Assembly (NCBI RefSeq): GCF_002844375.1
Contig: NZ_CP024199.1
Location: 2,120,001-2,184,000 of the forward strand
Length of the DNA: 64,000 nucleotides
DNA from: Thalassospira marina
GTDB taxonomy: Bacteria; Pseudomonadota; Alphaproteobacteria; Rhodospirillales; Thalassospiraceae
Direction of reading: 5' to 3'
Shown here: in pieces, positions 17,149 to 25,719 of the stretch
Numbering within the stretch: position 1 is the first letter of the stretch
Layout of the letters: every line of letters begins with the position of its first letter
The notes under the pieces: model-generated
The model's input: the letters and a program-made list of their open reading frames with translations, nothing else
What the model was told of the DNA's origin: nothing
Database searches by the model: none
Position numbers and translations under genes: made by a program

Positions 17149-17499
17149 TTATTCAACCCCTTCGCGGGATCGATAGGCAAACGGGCCAACACGTTCGTAC
17201 AACCACGGATACTGGGTCAGCATCTTGTTCACCCGCACAATGCGGAATGAAACCATGGCAATCGCAAACAGAATGACCGTATCAAAAATGAAGCCGGACA
17301 AAGACAGCAGTTCACCGCCAAAAAGCGCAAATCCCAAAAATCGGGAAGTCGCCCCAAGCAGGATCGAATAAGGAACAAGCTGCCCGGCAGGCCGCCAGGT
17401 ATTGGCGACCGCCTGCCCGGTCATCAGGGCGCAGAACCCCATCAGGATAATCGTAATTCCGATGGTAACGCCAATGCTGGTACCGGTAATTGCTTCCAT
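17149..17499 (-). CDS. Small membrane protein in liv operon (DUF6867-like)
   Basis: A 116-residue membrane protein with about three hydrophobic segments (GVTIGITIILMGFCALMTGQ, then VPYSILLGATSRFLGFALFG and a third around residues 68-90). The tail ends in YPWLYERVGPFAYRSREG. I connect it with a small uncharacterised family found inside alphaproteobacterial liv operons. The ATG at 17499 follows AGGAGA and lies 11 bases after livF, so it is very likely co-transcribed with the transporter. Function unknown. Confidence 0.82.
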   Translation of the reverse strand: MEAITGTSIGVTIGITIILMGFCALMTGQAVANTWRPAGQLVPYSILLGATSRFLGFALFGGELLSLSGFIFDTVILFAIAMVSFRIVRVNKMLTQYPWLYERVGPFAYRSREGVE

Positions 17500-17510
17500 C
17501 ACGCTTTCTC

Positions 17511-18227
<717 letters not shown>

Positions 18228-18240
18228 ATCGACGTCTCCC

Positions 18241-19095
18241 TCACTGCGCCTTCGGATCAAGGTGAAGGTCGCTGGCGACTTCCGGCGGAAGGTCGTCATC
18301 TTCTTCTTCACCAAGATACGCACGGATCACCGCCGGGTCGTTCTTCACGGCGTCGGGGTTACCGTCTGCAATTTTCTTGCCGTAATCGAGCACGATCACA
18401 TGGTCGGAAATCTGCATGACCACGCTCATGTCGTGCTCAATCAGCAGAAGGCCGATGCCCTGCTCGTCACGGATGCTCTGCAACAGCAGGTTCAATTCCG
18501 CAGATTCACGCGGGTTGAGGCCTGCGGCCGGTTCGTCAAGGCAAAGCAGTGACGGTTCGACACACATTGCACGGGCAATTTCAAGACGGCGCTGGTTACC
18601 ATAGGCAAGGTTGCCAGCATTCCAGTCTGCAAATTCGTACAGACCGGTTTTGTTCAACCAGAATTTCGCACGTTCCAGGGCTTCTTTTTCTGCGCTGGCG
18701 TAACGACCAAGGTTGAACAGGCCGGCGATCGAGAACATCGATGCGTCCATCAGCCGGTTATGCTGGGCGACAATCAGGTTTTCCAGGACGGTCATGCCGG
18801 TAAACAGACGGATGTTCTGGAAGGTACGTGCCACACCGTTGTTTCGCGAAATACGGAAACCTTCGGTGCGCTCCAAAAGACGCGGCCCGTCATTGGCTTG
18901 AAGGGTCAGTCGGCCTTCGGTCGGCACATAAAAGCCTGTCAGGCAGTTAAACACCGTGGTTTTACCGGCCCCGTTCGGGCCGATAATTGCCGTGATTTCC
19001 CGCTTGTTTGCCGTAAATGACAGGTCATCAATGGCAACCAGCCCGCCGAAACGCATGGTTAGATGTTCGACTTCAAGCAATTTGTTGTCGGTCAT
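18241..19095 (-). CDS. livG: Branched-chain amino acid ABC transporter ATP-binding protein LivG
   Basis: A 284-residue ATPase with Walker A GPNGAGKTT, the LivG-type ARTFQNIRLFTGMTV Q-loop region, a long helical insert, LAYGNQRRLEIARAM signature and LLCLDEPAAGLNP Walker B. The C-terminus carries an acidic extension of about 30 residues beyond the usual LivG end. Its ATG overlaps the livM stop codon as ATGA. Confidence 0.96.
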   Translation of the reverse strand: MTDNKLLEVEHLTMRFGGLVAIDDLSFTANKREITAIIGPNGAGKTTVFNCLTGFYVPTEGRLTLQANDGPRLLERTEGFRISRNNGVARTFQNIRLFTGMTVLENLIVAQHNRLMDASMFSIAGLFNLGRYASAEKEALERAKFWLNKTGLYEFADWNAGNLAYGNQRRLEIARAMCVEPSLLCLDEPAAGLNPRESAELNLLLQSIRDEQGIGLLLIEHDMSVVMQISDHVIVLDYGKKIADGNPDAVKNDPAVIRAYLGEEEDDDLPPEVASDLHLDPKAQ

Positions 19096-20615
19096 GACTT
19101 TTCTCCGGCAACTTTTTCTTTCTTGCTCATATTCAGCAGGATCGTCGGGTCACGGAAAGACAACAGACCACGCGGACGCCACAACATGATGGCAACCATC
19201 CCTGCCCCGAAAATCAGCATGCGATATTCGGCCAGTTCGCGGAACATTTCCGGGAAACCGATCATGACGATGGCAGCAAGCACCACCCCGATCTGGCTGC
19301 CCATACCGCCCATAACAACGATGGCCAGGATCACGGCAGATTCAAGGAAGGTGAAGCTTTCCGGGCTGATGAAGCCCTGACGGGTTGCAAAGAACGCGCC
19401 AGCAAAGCCGCCAAACATTGCGCCAATGGCAAAAGCCGAAAGCTTGGTGTTGGTCGGATTGATACCGAGCGAACGGCAGGCAATTTCGTCTTCACGCAGC
19501 GCTTCCCATGCACGACCGATCGGCAGTTTGCGCAGGCGCATGGTCACAAAGTTTGTCACCAGTGCCAGAACAAGGATCAGGTAATACAGGAAGATCAGGC
19601 GGTGCATGGACGAATAATCGATGCCAAACAGATCGGAGAAGCTTGTCACCCCTTCCGGTACCCGACGCGAAAAATCGGCCAGACCAAAGAAGCTAGGACG
19701 CTCGATCGAGGCAATGCCATCCGGGCCACCGGTAAGATTGTACCAGTTGATCAGCACCACGCGGATGATTTCCCCAAAGCCCAGTGTCACGATGGCAAGA
19801 TAGTCACCACGCAGACGCAGAACCGGGAAACCAAGGATGATGCCAAAACTTGCCGAGAAGATACCGGCCATCGGCAGGCAGAGCCAGAAGCTCAGGCCGA
19901 AATGCTGGGACAACAGGGCATAGGAATAGGCACCAACCGCGTAAAAGGCGACATAACCTAGGTCAAGAAGACCGGCCAGACCAACCACAATGTTCAGGCC
20001 CCAACCCAGCATGATGTAAATCATAACCAGAGTTGCAAGGTCGATGGCAGAGCGGTTTTCGCCAAAGAGCAGCGGAAAGGCAAAGAAGAAGAGAATGCCG
20101 ACAACACCAATTTTCTTGGTGTTGGTGCGGTATGCCACCTGCAGGCGGGCCGAAAAGCCGTTGCTTTTTTCTTCTTCGGTCACAACACGTTTGGTTGAAG
20201 CCGAAAAATAGGCAATCGCAAAGACAACAGCCAGCATCGCAATAAAGACGATGACACTGGTGACACTTTGGAAGGCCATATCAAAAGTAACCGGTGCTAC
20301 CCAGCGATCATCAAGATCGCGGAACCGCACAAACATTTCAAACACCAGCAGCGCCGAAACCACAATAAGCACCGCCTGGATCAGACGGGAAATGTGTTCG
20401 CGACGAATGATCAGTGCGAGGCGGCCAATAACAGTTGAGATGATGGCCAGAACAACCAGGTCCCAGCGCAATGCCAGTTCCAGGCCTGTTGGCCGGTCAA
20501 CCGTTTCAACACCCAGGATCATGATCGACATCATGACGGCAAGGACAGCAAAGAACGCAAGTTCCTTGGCAATCTCGGCCGGGGTGATGCGCGAAGATGT
20601 AAGCAAAGACGACAT
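19092..20615 (-). CDS. livM: Branched-chain amino acid ABC transporter permease LivM
   Basis: A 507-residue permease. The conserved LivM core begins around residue 170 (GWGLNIVVGLAGLLDLGYVAFYAVGAY) and includes LRLRGDYLAIVTLGFGEIIRV and RAWEALREDEIACRSLGINPT. About 130-150 extra N-terminal residues add three to four hydrophobic segments absent from short LivM proteins. The start at 20615 is set by a TGATG overlap with the livH stop codon. Confidence 0.95.
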   Translation of the reverse strand: MSSLLTSSRITPAEIAKELAFFAVLAVMMSIMILGVETVDRPTGLELALRWDLVVLAIISTVIGRLALIIRREHISRLIQAVLIVVSALLVFEMFVRFRDLDDRWVAPVTFDMAFQSVTSVIVFIAMLAVVFAIAYFSASTKRVVTEEEKSNGFSARLQVAYRTNTKKIGVVGILFFFAFPLLFGENRSAIDLATLVMIYIMLGWGLNIVVGLAGLLDLGYVAFYAVGAYSYALLSQHFGLSFWLCLPMAGIFSASFGIILGFPVLRLRGDYLAIVTLGFGEIIRVVLINWYNLTGGPDGIASIERPSFFGLADFSRRVPEGVTSFSDLFGIDYSSMHRLIFLYYLILVLALVTNFVTMRLRKLPIGRAWEALREDEIACRSLGINPTNTKLSAFAIGAMFGGFAGAFFATRQGFISPESFTFLESAVILAIVVMGGMGSQIGVVLAAIVMIGFPEMFRELAEYRMLIFGAGMVAIMLWRPRGLLSFRDPTILLNMSKKEKVAGEKS

Positions 20616-21538
20616 CAGACTTTCTCCACCTCCGGCTTGCCCAGAAGGCCCCACGGACGGAAGATCAGCACCAGAACCAGAATGCCGAATGTTGCGACAT
20701 CCTTGTATTCAATGGTGAGATAACCCGACCAGAAGGATTCAATCAGGCCGATCAGCAAACCGCCAAGCATTGCGCCCGGCAACGAGCCAATACCGCCAAG
20801 CACGGCAGCAGTAAACGCCTTAACCCCGGCAAGGAAGCCGATATAGAAATCGATAACGCCGTAATACAGCGTCACCATCATCCCGGCGACCGAGGCAAGG
20901 GCTGCGCCCATGACAAAGGTGGTTGAAATGGTGCGGTCGACATTGATGCCAAGCAGGCCTGCCATGGTGCGGTCCTGTTCACAGGCACGCTGCGCACGAC
21001 CAAGCGAGGTTTTGGCGATCAGGGTCGAGAAAACAACCATCAGAACAAAGGTCAGAACGATGATGATGATCTGCATATAGCTGAGCTGGACGTTGAAGTC
21101 CGGGCTTTCCATAAGCGTGATCCCACCATGAATGAGCGGCTGCATCGGTTTGACGCGTGCGCCCTGGGCGATCTGAACAAAGTTCTGCAGGAAGATCGAC
21201 ATCCCGATGGCAGAAATAAGTGCTGCCAGACGGAAGGACCCGCGCAATGGCCGATAGGCGATACGTTCGACGCCCCAGCCATAAACCGAGGTCATCACCA
21301 TGGAGACGACCAGCATCAAAAGAAGTGTTAACGGCAGAATGCCGCTAATTCCCGCCGCCTGACAAATCAGGAACGTAATCAGGGAATGAAAGGCGCCCAG
21401 CATATAAATTTCGCCGTGCGCGAAGTTGATCATGCCGATGATGCCATAGACCATCGTGTAACCGATCGCGATGAGGCCATAAATGGCGCCAAGCGTCAAT
21501 CCATTGATCAATTGTTGTAAAAAATAAGCCCAATCCAT
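20615..21538 (-). CDS. livH: Branched-chain amino acid ABC transporter permease LivH
   Basis: A 307-residue inner membrane permease with about eight membrane segments. Family marks are NGLTLGAIYGLIAIGYTMVYGIIGMINFAHGEIYM near the N-terminus (residues 12-47), RACEQDRTMAGLLGINVDRTI, and GVKAFTAAVLGGIGSLPGAMLGG. It is the first gene of the liv operon; AAGG lies before the ATG and a 356-base region upstream probably holds the promoter. Confidence 0.96.
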   Translation of the reverse strand: MDWAYFLQQLINGLTLGAIYGLIAIGYTMVYGIIGMINFAHGEIYMLGAFHSLITFLICQAAGISGILPLTLLLMLVVSMVMTSVYGWGVERIAYRPLRGSFRLAALISAIGMSIFLQNFVQIAQGARVKPMQPLIHGGITLMESPDFNVQLSYMQIIIIVLTFVLMVVFSTLIAKTSLGRAQRACEQDRTMAGLLGINVDRTISTTFVMGAALASVAGMMVTLYYGVIDFYIGFLAGVKAFTAAVLGGIGSLPGAMLGGLLIGLIESFWSGYLTIEYKDVATFGILVLVLIFRPWGLLGKPEVEKV

Positions 21539-21894
21539 TGCTCAACCTTAGATTTGGCACAGACAAACGCCGTCCTCGACAGCAAGGCCGCAGGCAAAGA
21601 ACAAGGATATACAAATGTTTTTGGGTAAGAACCCATCTCCCCATTGCCCCCTCGCAAACCTCCGCAGCCTCCGTCTTTTTGTTATCGGGGTACCCCCGCT
21701 TTTAAGTTCCCGGACGCGACCATTCTTTTGTGGTTCTGGGTCCGAAAACGCGATTTACGATTGGAACCTTAGACACATGTGGTCGAAGGCTGCAAGCGTG
21801 TTTGGAAAATTGGTTGATTCTCCCGTTTTCCCACTCCCGGGTAGAATTTTTTACCACAAAGGTGAAATAACCAACTGTTCCAATATTGTATATT
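21539..21894. other. Upstream region of the liv operon
   Basis: 356 bases between livH and the small gene at 21895, both leftward. It should contain the liv promoter. A 10-bp perfect palindrome GGGGTACCCC lies at 21687-21696. A rightward open frame starting at 21615 has no family-like sequence and is not called. Confidence 0.45.
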
Positions 21895-22086
21895 TTATTC
21901 CTTATTCAAAATGTATTCAAGTTTTTGTACCGCAACCCGCTTTAACTGCTCTGGATTGCGCGATACAGGCCCGGCGACGGTTACTTCCTTTCCGGTCACT
22001 GAATCAATAGCCGTGCAGCGCAGATATTGGCCTACCTGTTTGAATTCAATGTATATTTCACGATTTTTAGAAGAAGTTGGCGCCAT
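21895..22086 (-). CDS. Short conserved protein of unknown function (DUF6898-like)
   Basis: A 63-residue protein with sequence REIYIEFKQVGQYLRCTAIDSVTG and a C-terminal LKRVAVQKLEYIL. I relate it, with moderate confidence, to a short alphaproteobacterial family without a known role. The compact alternating pattern suggests a small beta-alpha fold; no membrane segment or motif is seen. The ribosome site is weak. It lies between mmsB and the liv operon and may be independently transcribed. Confidence 0.75.
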   Translation of the reverse strand: MAPTSSKNREIYIEFKQVGQYLRCTAIDSVTGKEVTVAGPVSRNPEQLKRVAVQKLEYILNKE

Positions 22087-22181
22087 GGTTAATTCTGGAA
22101 CCCTAATTTATCCACATCCCCAAGCATCAGTATAACTTGGTATAGCGACAAGGATACTACCAAATCCTCCGAATCTGGACA

Positions 22182-22213
22182 TAAAAAATGCGGAGGACCG
22201 AAATCCTCCGCAT
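22182..22213 (-). terminator. Terminator of the valine-catabolism cluster
   Basis: Perfect 10-bp stem ATGCGGAGGA / TCCTCCGCAT with loop CCGAAA; on the minus strand a TTTTTTAT tract follows. A near-copy of one arm (TCCTCCGAAT) lies at 22165-22174. Confidence 0.9.
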
Positions 22214-22264
22214 CGTGATAGTGATTTATGCTGTCAAACGGCAATGCAAGCTTAAAAAGTTGCG

Positions 22265-23152
22265 TTACTCGCCATCAAGCATTTTGACAATTGCCGAAAA
22301 ATCACGGCCACCATTGCCACCGGCGCTATACATTGCATAAAGGCTTTCGGCGAGCGCCCCCATCGGGGTTGTTGCATTAGCCGCGGCCGATGCCTGCTGT
22401 GCCAGCTTCAAATCTTTCAGCATCATATCAACCGCAAACCCCGGCTGATAATCGCGGTTGGCCGGTGACGTCGGCACAGGGCCCGGCACAGGGCAATAGC
22501 TGGTAAGTGACCAGCACTGGCCAGATGCCTTTGACGAAATATCAAACAGTTTCTGCGCATCCACGCCAAGACGCTTTGCCAGCATGAAGGCCTCGGAAAC
22601 GGCGATCATGCTCACACCCAGGATCATGTTATTGCAAATCTTGGCCGCCTGCCCGGCCCCGCTGTCGCCGGCATGAATAATATTGCTTCCCATCGCCTGA
22701 AGGATCGGCTCTGCCGTTGCAAAGGCATCCGCATCGCCACCAACCATAAAGGTAAGGGTCCCGGCGGTTGCACCAGCAACACCACCGGAAATTGGCGCAT
22801 CAACTGCGCGCATGCCTTTTGCCTTTGCCAGTTCGGCTGCTTTGCGGGCGGCATCAACTTCAATGGTCGAGCTATCAATAAACAGCGTATTGGCCGCAGC
22901 ATTGGCAAGAAGCCCTTCTGCCCCGTCATAAACTCCCAAAACGTGTTTTCCAGCCGGAAGAACAGTCACAACAGCATCAACACTGGTGGCGGCATCCGCC
23001 AATGATGTGGCGGCGGTTGCGCCAATTTCAACAGCGGCCTTTACCGCTTCTGTCGACAGGTCAAACACCTTTACTTCATGTCCGGCGCGCACAAGGTTGG
23101 CGGCCATTGGCCCGCCCATATTGCCCAGTCCGACAAACCCAATTTTTGCCAT
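22265..23152 (-). CDS. mmsB: 3-hydroxyisobutyrate dehydrogenase
   Basis: A 295-residue NAD-dependent dehydrogenase that oxidises 3-hydroxyisobutyrate to methylmalonate semialdehyde in valine breakdown. The Rossmann start is IGFVGLGNMGGPMAANLVRAGH; the substrate site DAPISGGVAGATAGTLTFMVGG and catalytic lysine region GAGQAAKICNNMILG are intact. It is the last of three leftward valine-degradation genes and is followed by a strong terminator. Confidence 0.96.
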   Translation of the reverse strand: MAKIGFVGLGNMGGPMAANLVRAGHEVKVFDLSTEAVKAAVEIGATAATSLADAATSVDAVVTVLPAGKHVLGVYDGAEGLLANAAANTLFIDSSTIEVDAARKAAELAKAKGMRAVDAPISGGVAGATAGTLTFMVGGDADAFATAEPILQAMGSNIIHAGDSGAGQAAKICNNMILGVSMIAVSEAFMLAKRLGVDAQKLFDISSKASGQCWSLTSYCPVPGPVPTSPANRDYQPGFAVDMMLKDLKLAQQASAAANATTPMGALAESLYAMYSAGGNGGRDFSAIVKMLDGE

Positions 23153-23250
23153 TTCTAACGTCTCCTCTGATGGTCCGGCGCATACCGGTTTTATTTGTTC
23201 GCAAGATGCCGGGCACCAAAGGAGCCGGCATAATTTTCGTTATGATCGGA

Positions 23251-24330
23251 TTATATCGCCAATTCCCGGGCTGCAGGTAAAGGCGCAAAAAAAGCATCCA
23301 CATCACGCGGGTCAACCTGGCCAACATCGCCCTGGGCCCAGCGCGGGTTGTGGTCCTTATCAACAATGACCGCACGTACGCCTTCAAACAGATCGGGCTT
23401 TTCAACCATACGCTGGCTCAGGCGGAATTCCATTTTAAGGTCTTCGGCCAAATCAAATCCTGCGCCTTCACGTATCTGTTTAAAAGTAACCGCCAATGCC
23501 ATTGGTGATTTTGAATTAAGCATTTTCAACGCATTATTTGAAAATTCCGATCCATTTTCCTCAAGTTTTTTCAACACATCGATCAGGGTATCACCGGCGA
23601 ATATGGCATCAATCTCGTTTTGTTGGCCTGCCAGTGCGGCATCACCCTGATCGTGGGAATATTGATCAAGAACGCCTTCCACAACGGTGCAAACAGCGCC
23701 GTAATCCTTGCCGTTTTTATAAAAATCTATCGTAGCAAGTGTGGATTTTAGGCTTGGAACATCAACGCTTTGGGCACCGTGAGTTGCAATACCGGAATAC
23801 AAACAATCCGCCGCCGCCAGGCGCGCGCCCGTCAGGCCAAGATACATCCCGATTTCACCAGGGCAGCGCGGCAGAAAATAGCCGCCGCCAACATCGGGGA
23901 AAAAACCGATACCCGTTTCAGGCATCGCAAACATGGTTTTTTCGGTGACAACGCGATACCGCCCATGGATCGAAACACCAACACCACCGCCCATCACAAT
24001 CCCGTCCAACAACGCAATACAGGGCTTGGGATAAACTGACATATAATGGTTAAGCTGATATTCCCGGCGATAAAAGGCATCAAGCAGTTCAGGCGCATCA
24101 TTTTTGCGGGCATCATAAAGCCCGCGAATATCACCGCCCGCACAAAATGCTTTTTCACCCGTTCCTTCGATGGTCAGGATGGCAATGGCATTATCCTTTT
24201 CCCAAAGCCGCATCTGATGATGAATGGCATCCACCATGGGCAGGGTCAGAGCATTCAGGGCTTTGGGCCGGTTCAAATGGATTTCGCCAACGGCACCATT
24301 GACGACAAATTCGACACCAACATCGCTCAT
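23251..24330 (-). CDS. 3-hydroxyisobutyryl-CoA hydrolase
   Basis: A 359-residue crotonase-superfamily protein. The HIBCH pattern is clear: NRPKALNALTLPMV, AFCAGGDIRGLYD, GIVMGGGVGVSIHGRYRV, and MPETGIGFFPDVGGGYFLPR. It frees 3-hydroxyisobutyrate from its CoA ester in the valine pathway. The start at 24330 follows AGGAG at the right distance; the frame is open to 24594 into the previous gene without support. Its neighbours supply the steps before and after it, which favours HIBCH over a generic enoyl-CoA hydratase. Confidence 0.94.
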   Translation of the reverse strand: MSDVGVEFVVNGAVGEIHLNRPKALNALTLPMVDAIHHQMRLWEKDNAIAILTIEGTGEKAFCAGGDIRGLYDARKNDAPELLDAFYRREYQLNHYMSVYPKPCIALLDGIVMGGGVGVSIHGRYRVVTEKTMFAMPETGIGFFPDVGGGYFLPRCPGEIGMYLGLTGARLAAADCLYSGIATHGAQSVDVPSLKSTLATIDFYKNGKDYGAVCTVVEGVLDQYSHDQGDAALAGQQNEIDAIFAGDTLIDVLKKLEENGSEFSNNALKMLNSKSPMALAVTFKQIREGAGFDLAEDLKMEFRLSQRMVEKPDLFEGVRAVIVDKDHNPRWAQGDVGQVDPRDVDAFFAPLPAARELAI

Positions 24331-24364
24331 AGTACAGGCTCCTGGTCTTTTGGGGCGGTATTGA

Positions 24365-25504
24365 TCAATCGCGCAGGGCTGCGCGTGCAATGATAACCCG
24401 CATAATTTCATTTGTGCCTTCAAGGATTTGGTGCACACGCAGGTCGCGCAGCAGCCGTTCGACGGGATATTCACGAATATAGCCATATCCGCCATGCAAT
24501 TGCAGCGCGTCGTTACAGACGGCAAAGGCAATATCGGTCGCAAAGCGCTTGGCCATGGCGCAGAACTGTGTGGCATCATGGGCCTGTTCGTCAAGTTTAC
24601 AGGCCGCTTTATGCAGCAGCAGCCGGGCGGCTTCCAGTTCGGTTACCATATCGGCAAATTTGAATTGCAGCGCCTGAAAGGCCTCCAGTGGTTTTCCAAA
24701 CTGCTTGCGTACCCGCATATGCTCGCGGGCATGTTCCATCGCAGCACGTGCACCACCGATCGAGCAGGCTGCTATGTTCAGGCGCCCGCCATCCAGGCCC
24801 TTCATGGCAAATTTGAACCCCTCGCCTTCAGCACCCAACAGGTTTTCCACCGGAACTTTGCAGTCGCTGAAAATAACAGCCGAGGTCGGCTGGCTATGCC
24901 AGCCCATTTTTTCTTCCAGCTTGCCAAATGAAAGGCCCGGTGCATCCTTCGGCACGATGAAGGTTGATATACCGGCAGGGCTTTCATCACCCGTTCGCGC
25001 CATAACGATATAAATGTCGCTGCGCGAGCCACCGGAAATAAACGCCTTTTCACCGTTCAAAACATAATAGTCGCCATCGCGAACCGCGCGCGTGCGCAAC
25101 GAACCCGCATCGGATCCGGCACCCGGCTCTGTCAGGCAATAACTGGCGAAATGTTCCATGCGCGTCAGCTTGGGCAAAAAGCACTGGCGTTGCTGTTCAT
25201 TTCCGAATCTGTCGATCATCCAGCAGGCCATATTATGAATGGAAATATAGGCCGCGGTTGACGGGCATGCAGTTGCAAGTTCTTCAAATATGACGGCCGC
25301 ATCCAGGCGCCCCAGCCCGGCCCCACCCACGTCATCGCGGGTATAAATGCCGGCAAAGCCCATTTCGGCCGCCTGGCGCAGGGTTTCTTCGGGGAAGATA
25401 TGCTCTGCATCCCAGTTTGCGGCATGCGGGGCCATTTCACCCGCCGCAAAATCGCGGGCGGCCTGCTGAAAGGCCAGTTGATCTTCTGAAAGGGCGAATT
25501 CCAT
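24365..25504 (-). CDS. Acyl-CoA dehydrogenase, probably isobutyryl-CoA dehydrogenase
   Basis: A 379-residue FAD enzyme of the acyl-CoA dehydrogenase family: CLTEPGAGSDAGSLRT, FISGGSRSDIYIVMART, the FAD-binding LQLHGGYGYIREYPVERLLRD and the C-terminal HQILEGTNEIMRVIIAR. Context with HIBCH and MmsB points to isobutyryl-CoA as substrate (to methacrylyl-CoA), as an inference from the operon. It is the first gene of the cluster, and a LiuR-like palindrome lies 33 bases before its start. Confidence 0.93.
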   Translation of the reverse strand: MEFALSEDQLAFQQAARDFAAGEMAPHAANWDAEHIFPEETLRQAAEMGFAGIYTRDDVGGAGLGRLDAAVIFEELATACPSTAAYISIHNMACWMIDRFGNEQQRQCFLPKLTRMEHFASYCLTEPGAGSDAGSLRTRAVRDGDYYVLNGEKAFISGGSRSDIYIVMARTGDESPAGISTFIVPKDAPGLSFGKLEEKMGWHSQPTSAVIFSDCKVPVENLLGAEGEGFKFAMKGLDGGRLNIAACSIGGARAAMEHAREHMRVRKQFGKPLEAFQALQFKFADMVTELEAARLLLHKAACKLDEQAHDATQFCAMAKRFATDIAFAVCNDALQLHGGYGYIREYPVERLLRDLRVHQILEGTNEIMRVIIARAALRD

Positions 25505-25536
25505 TGGATATTCCTCGTCAGGGCGATTTATTTCCC

Positions 25537-25552
25537 TTTACGTAAACGTGAA
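25537..25552 (-). promoter_or_regulatory. LiuR-like operator candidate of valine-catabolism cluster
   Basis: TTTACGTAAACGTGAA (minus strand TTCACGTTTACGTAAA) is a 16-bp near-perfect palindrome of the form TTnACGTnnACGTnAA. It resembles, from memory, the motif described for LiuR, a MerR-family repressor of branched-chain amino acid catabolism. It lies between the divergent valine genes and metY, 33 bases from the dehydrogenase start. No liuR gene is adjacent. Confidence 0.5.
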
Positions 25553-25719
25553 AAAGTCCGCGTGTCAATTAATTCGGCATAACAATACCGAAATACGACA
25601 TTATCCATATCAGGGAAAACCATTACCAACCAGAACGTGCACCGCGCGCATCTTGCCCGTGTGGAATTAATGTGTCTTACTGCGACCCAACATGGAAAAA
25701 CGTTAACAGGGGAATGGAA

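Noticed and set aside
21615..22010. Rightward open frame of 131 codons between livH and mmsB
   Set aside because: No recognisable motif, irregular composition, and it overlaps the conserved-looking minus-strand gene at 21895.
22165..22213. Antiterminator-like third copy of TCCTCCGAAT near the mmsB terminator
   Set aside because: In the direction of transcription the copy lies after the T run, so it cannot compete with terminator folding.
25553..25719. Possible SAM-II riboswitch upstream of metY
   Set aside because: SAM-II elements are common before met genes in alphaproteobacteria, but the conserved GTGGTGATTTG and GCTAAA-type strands are not present; only a short TTCGG/CCGAA pairing is seen.
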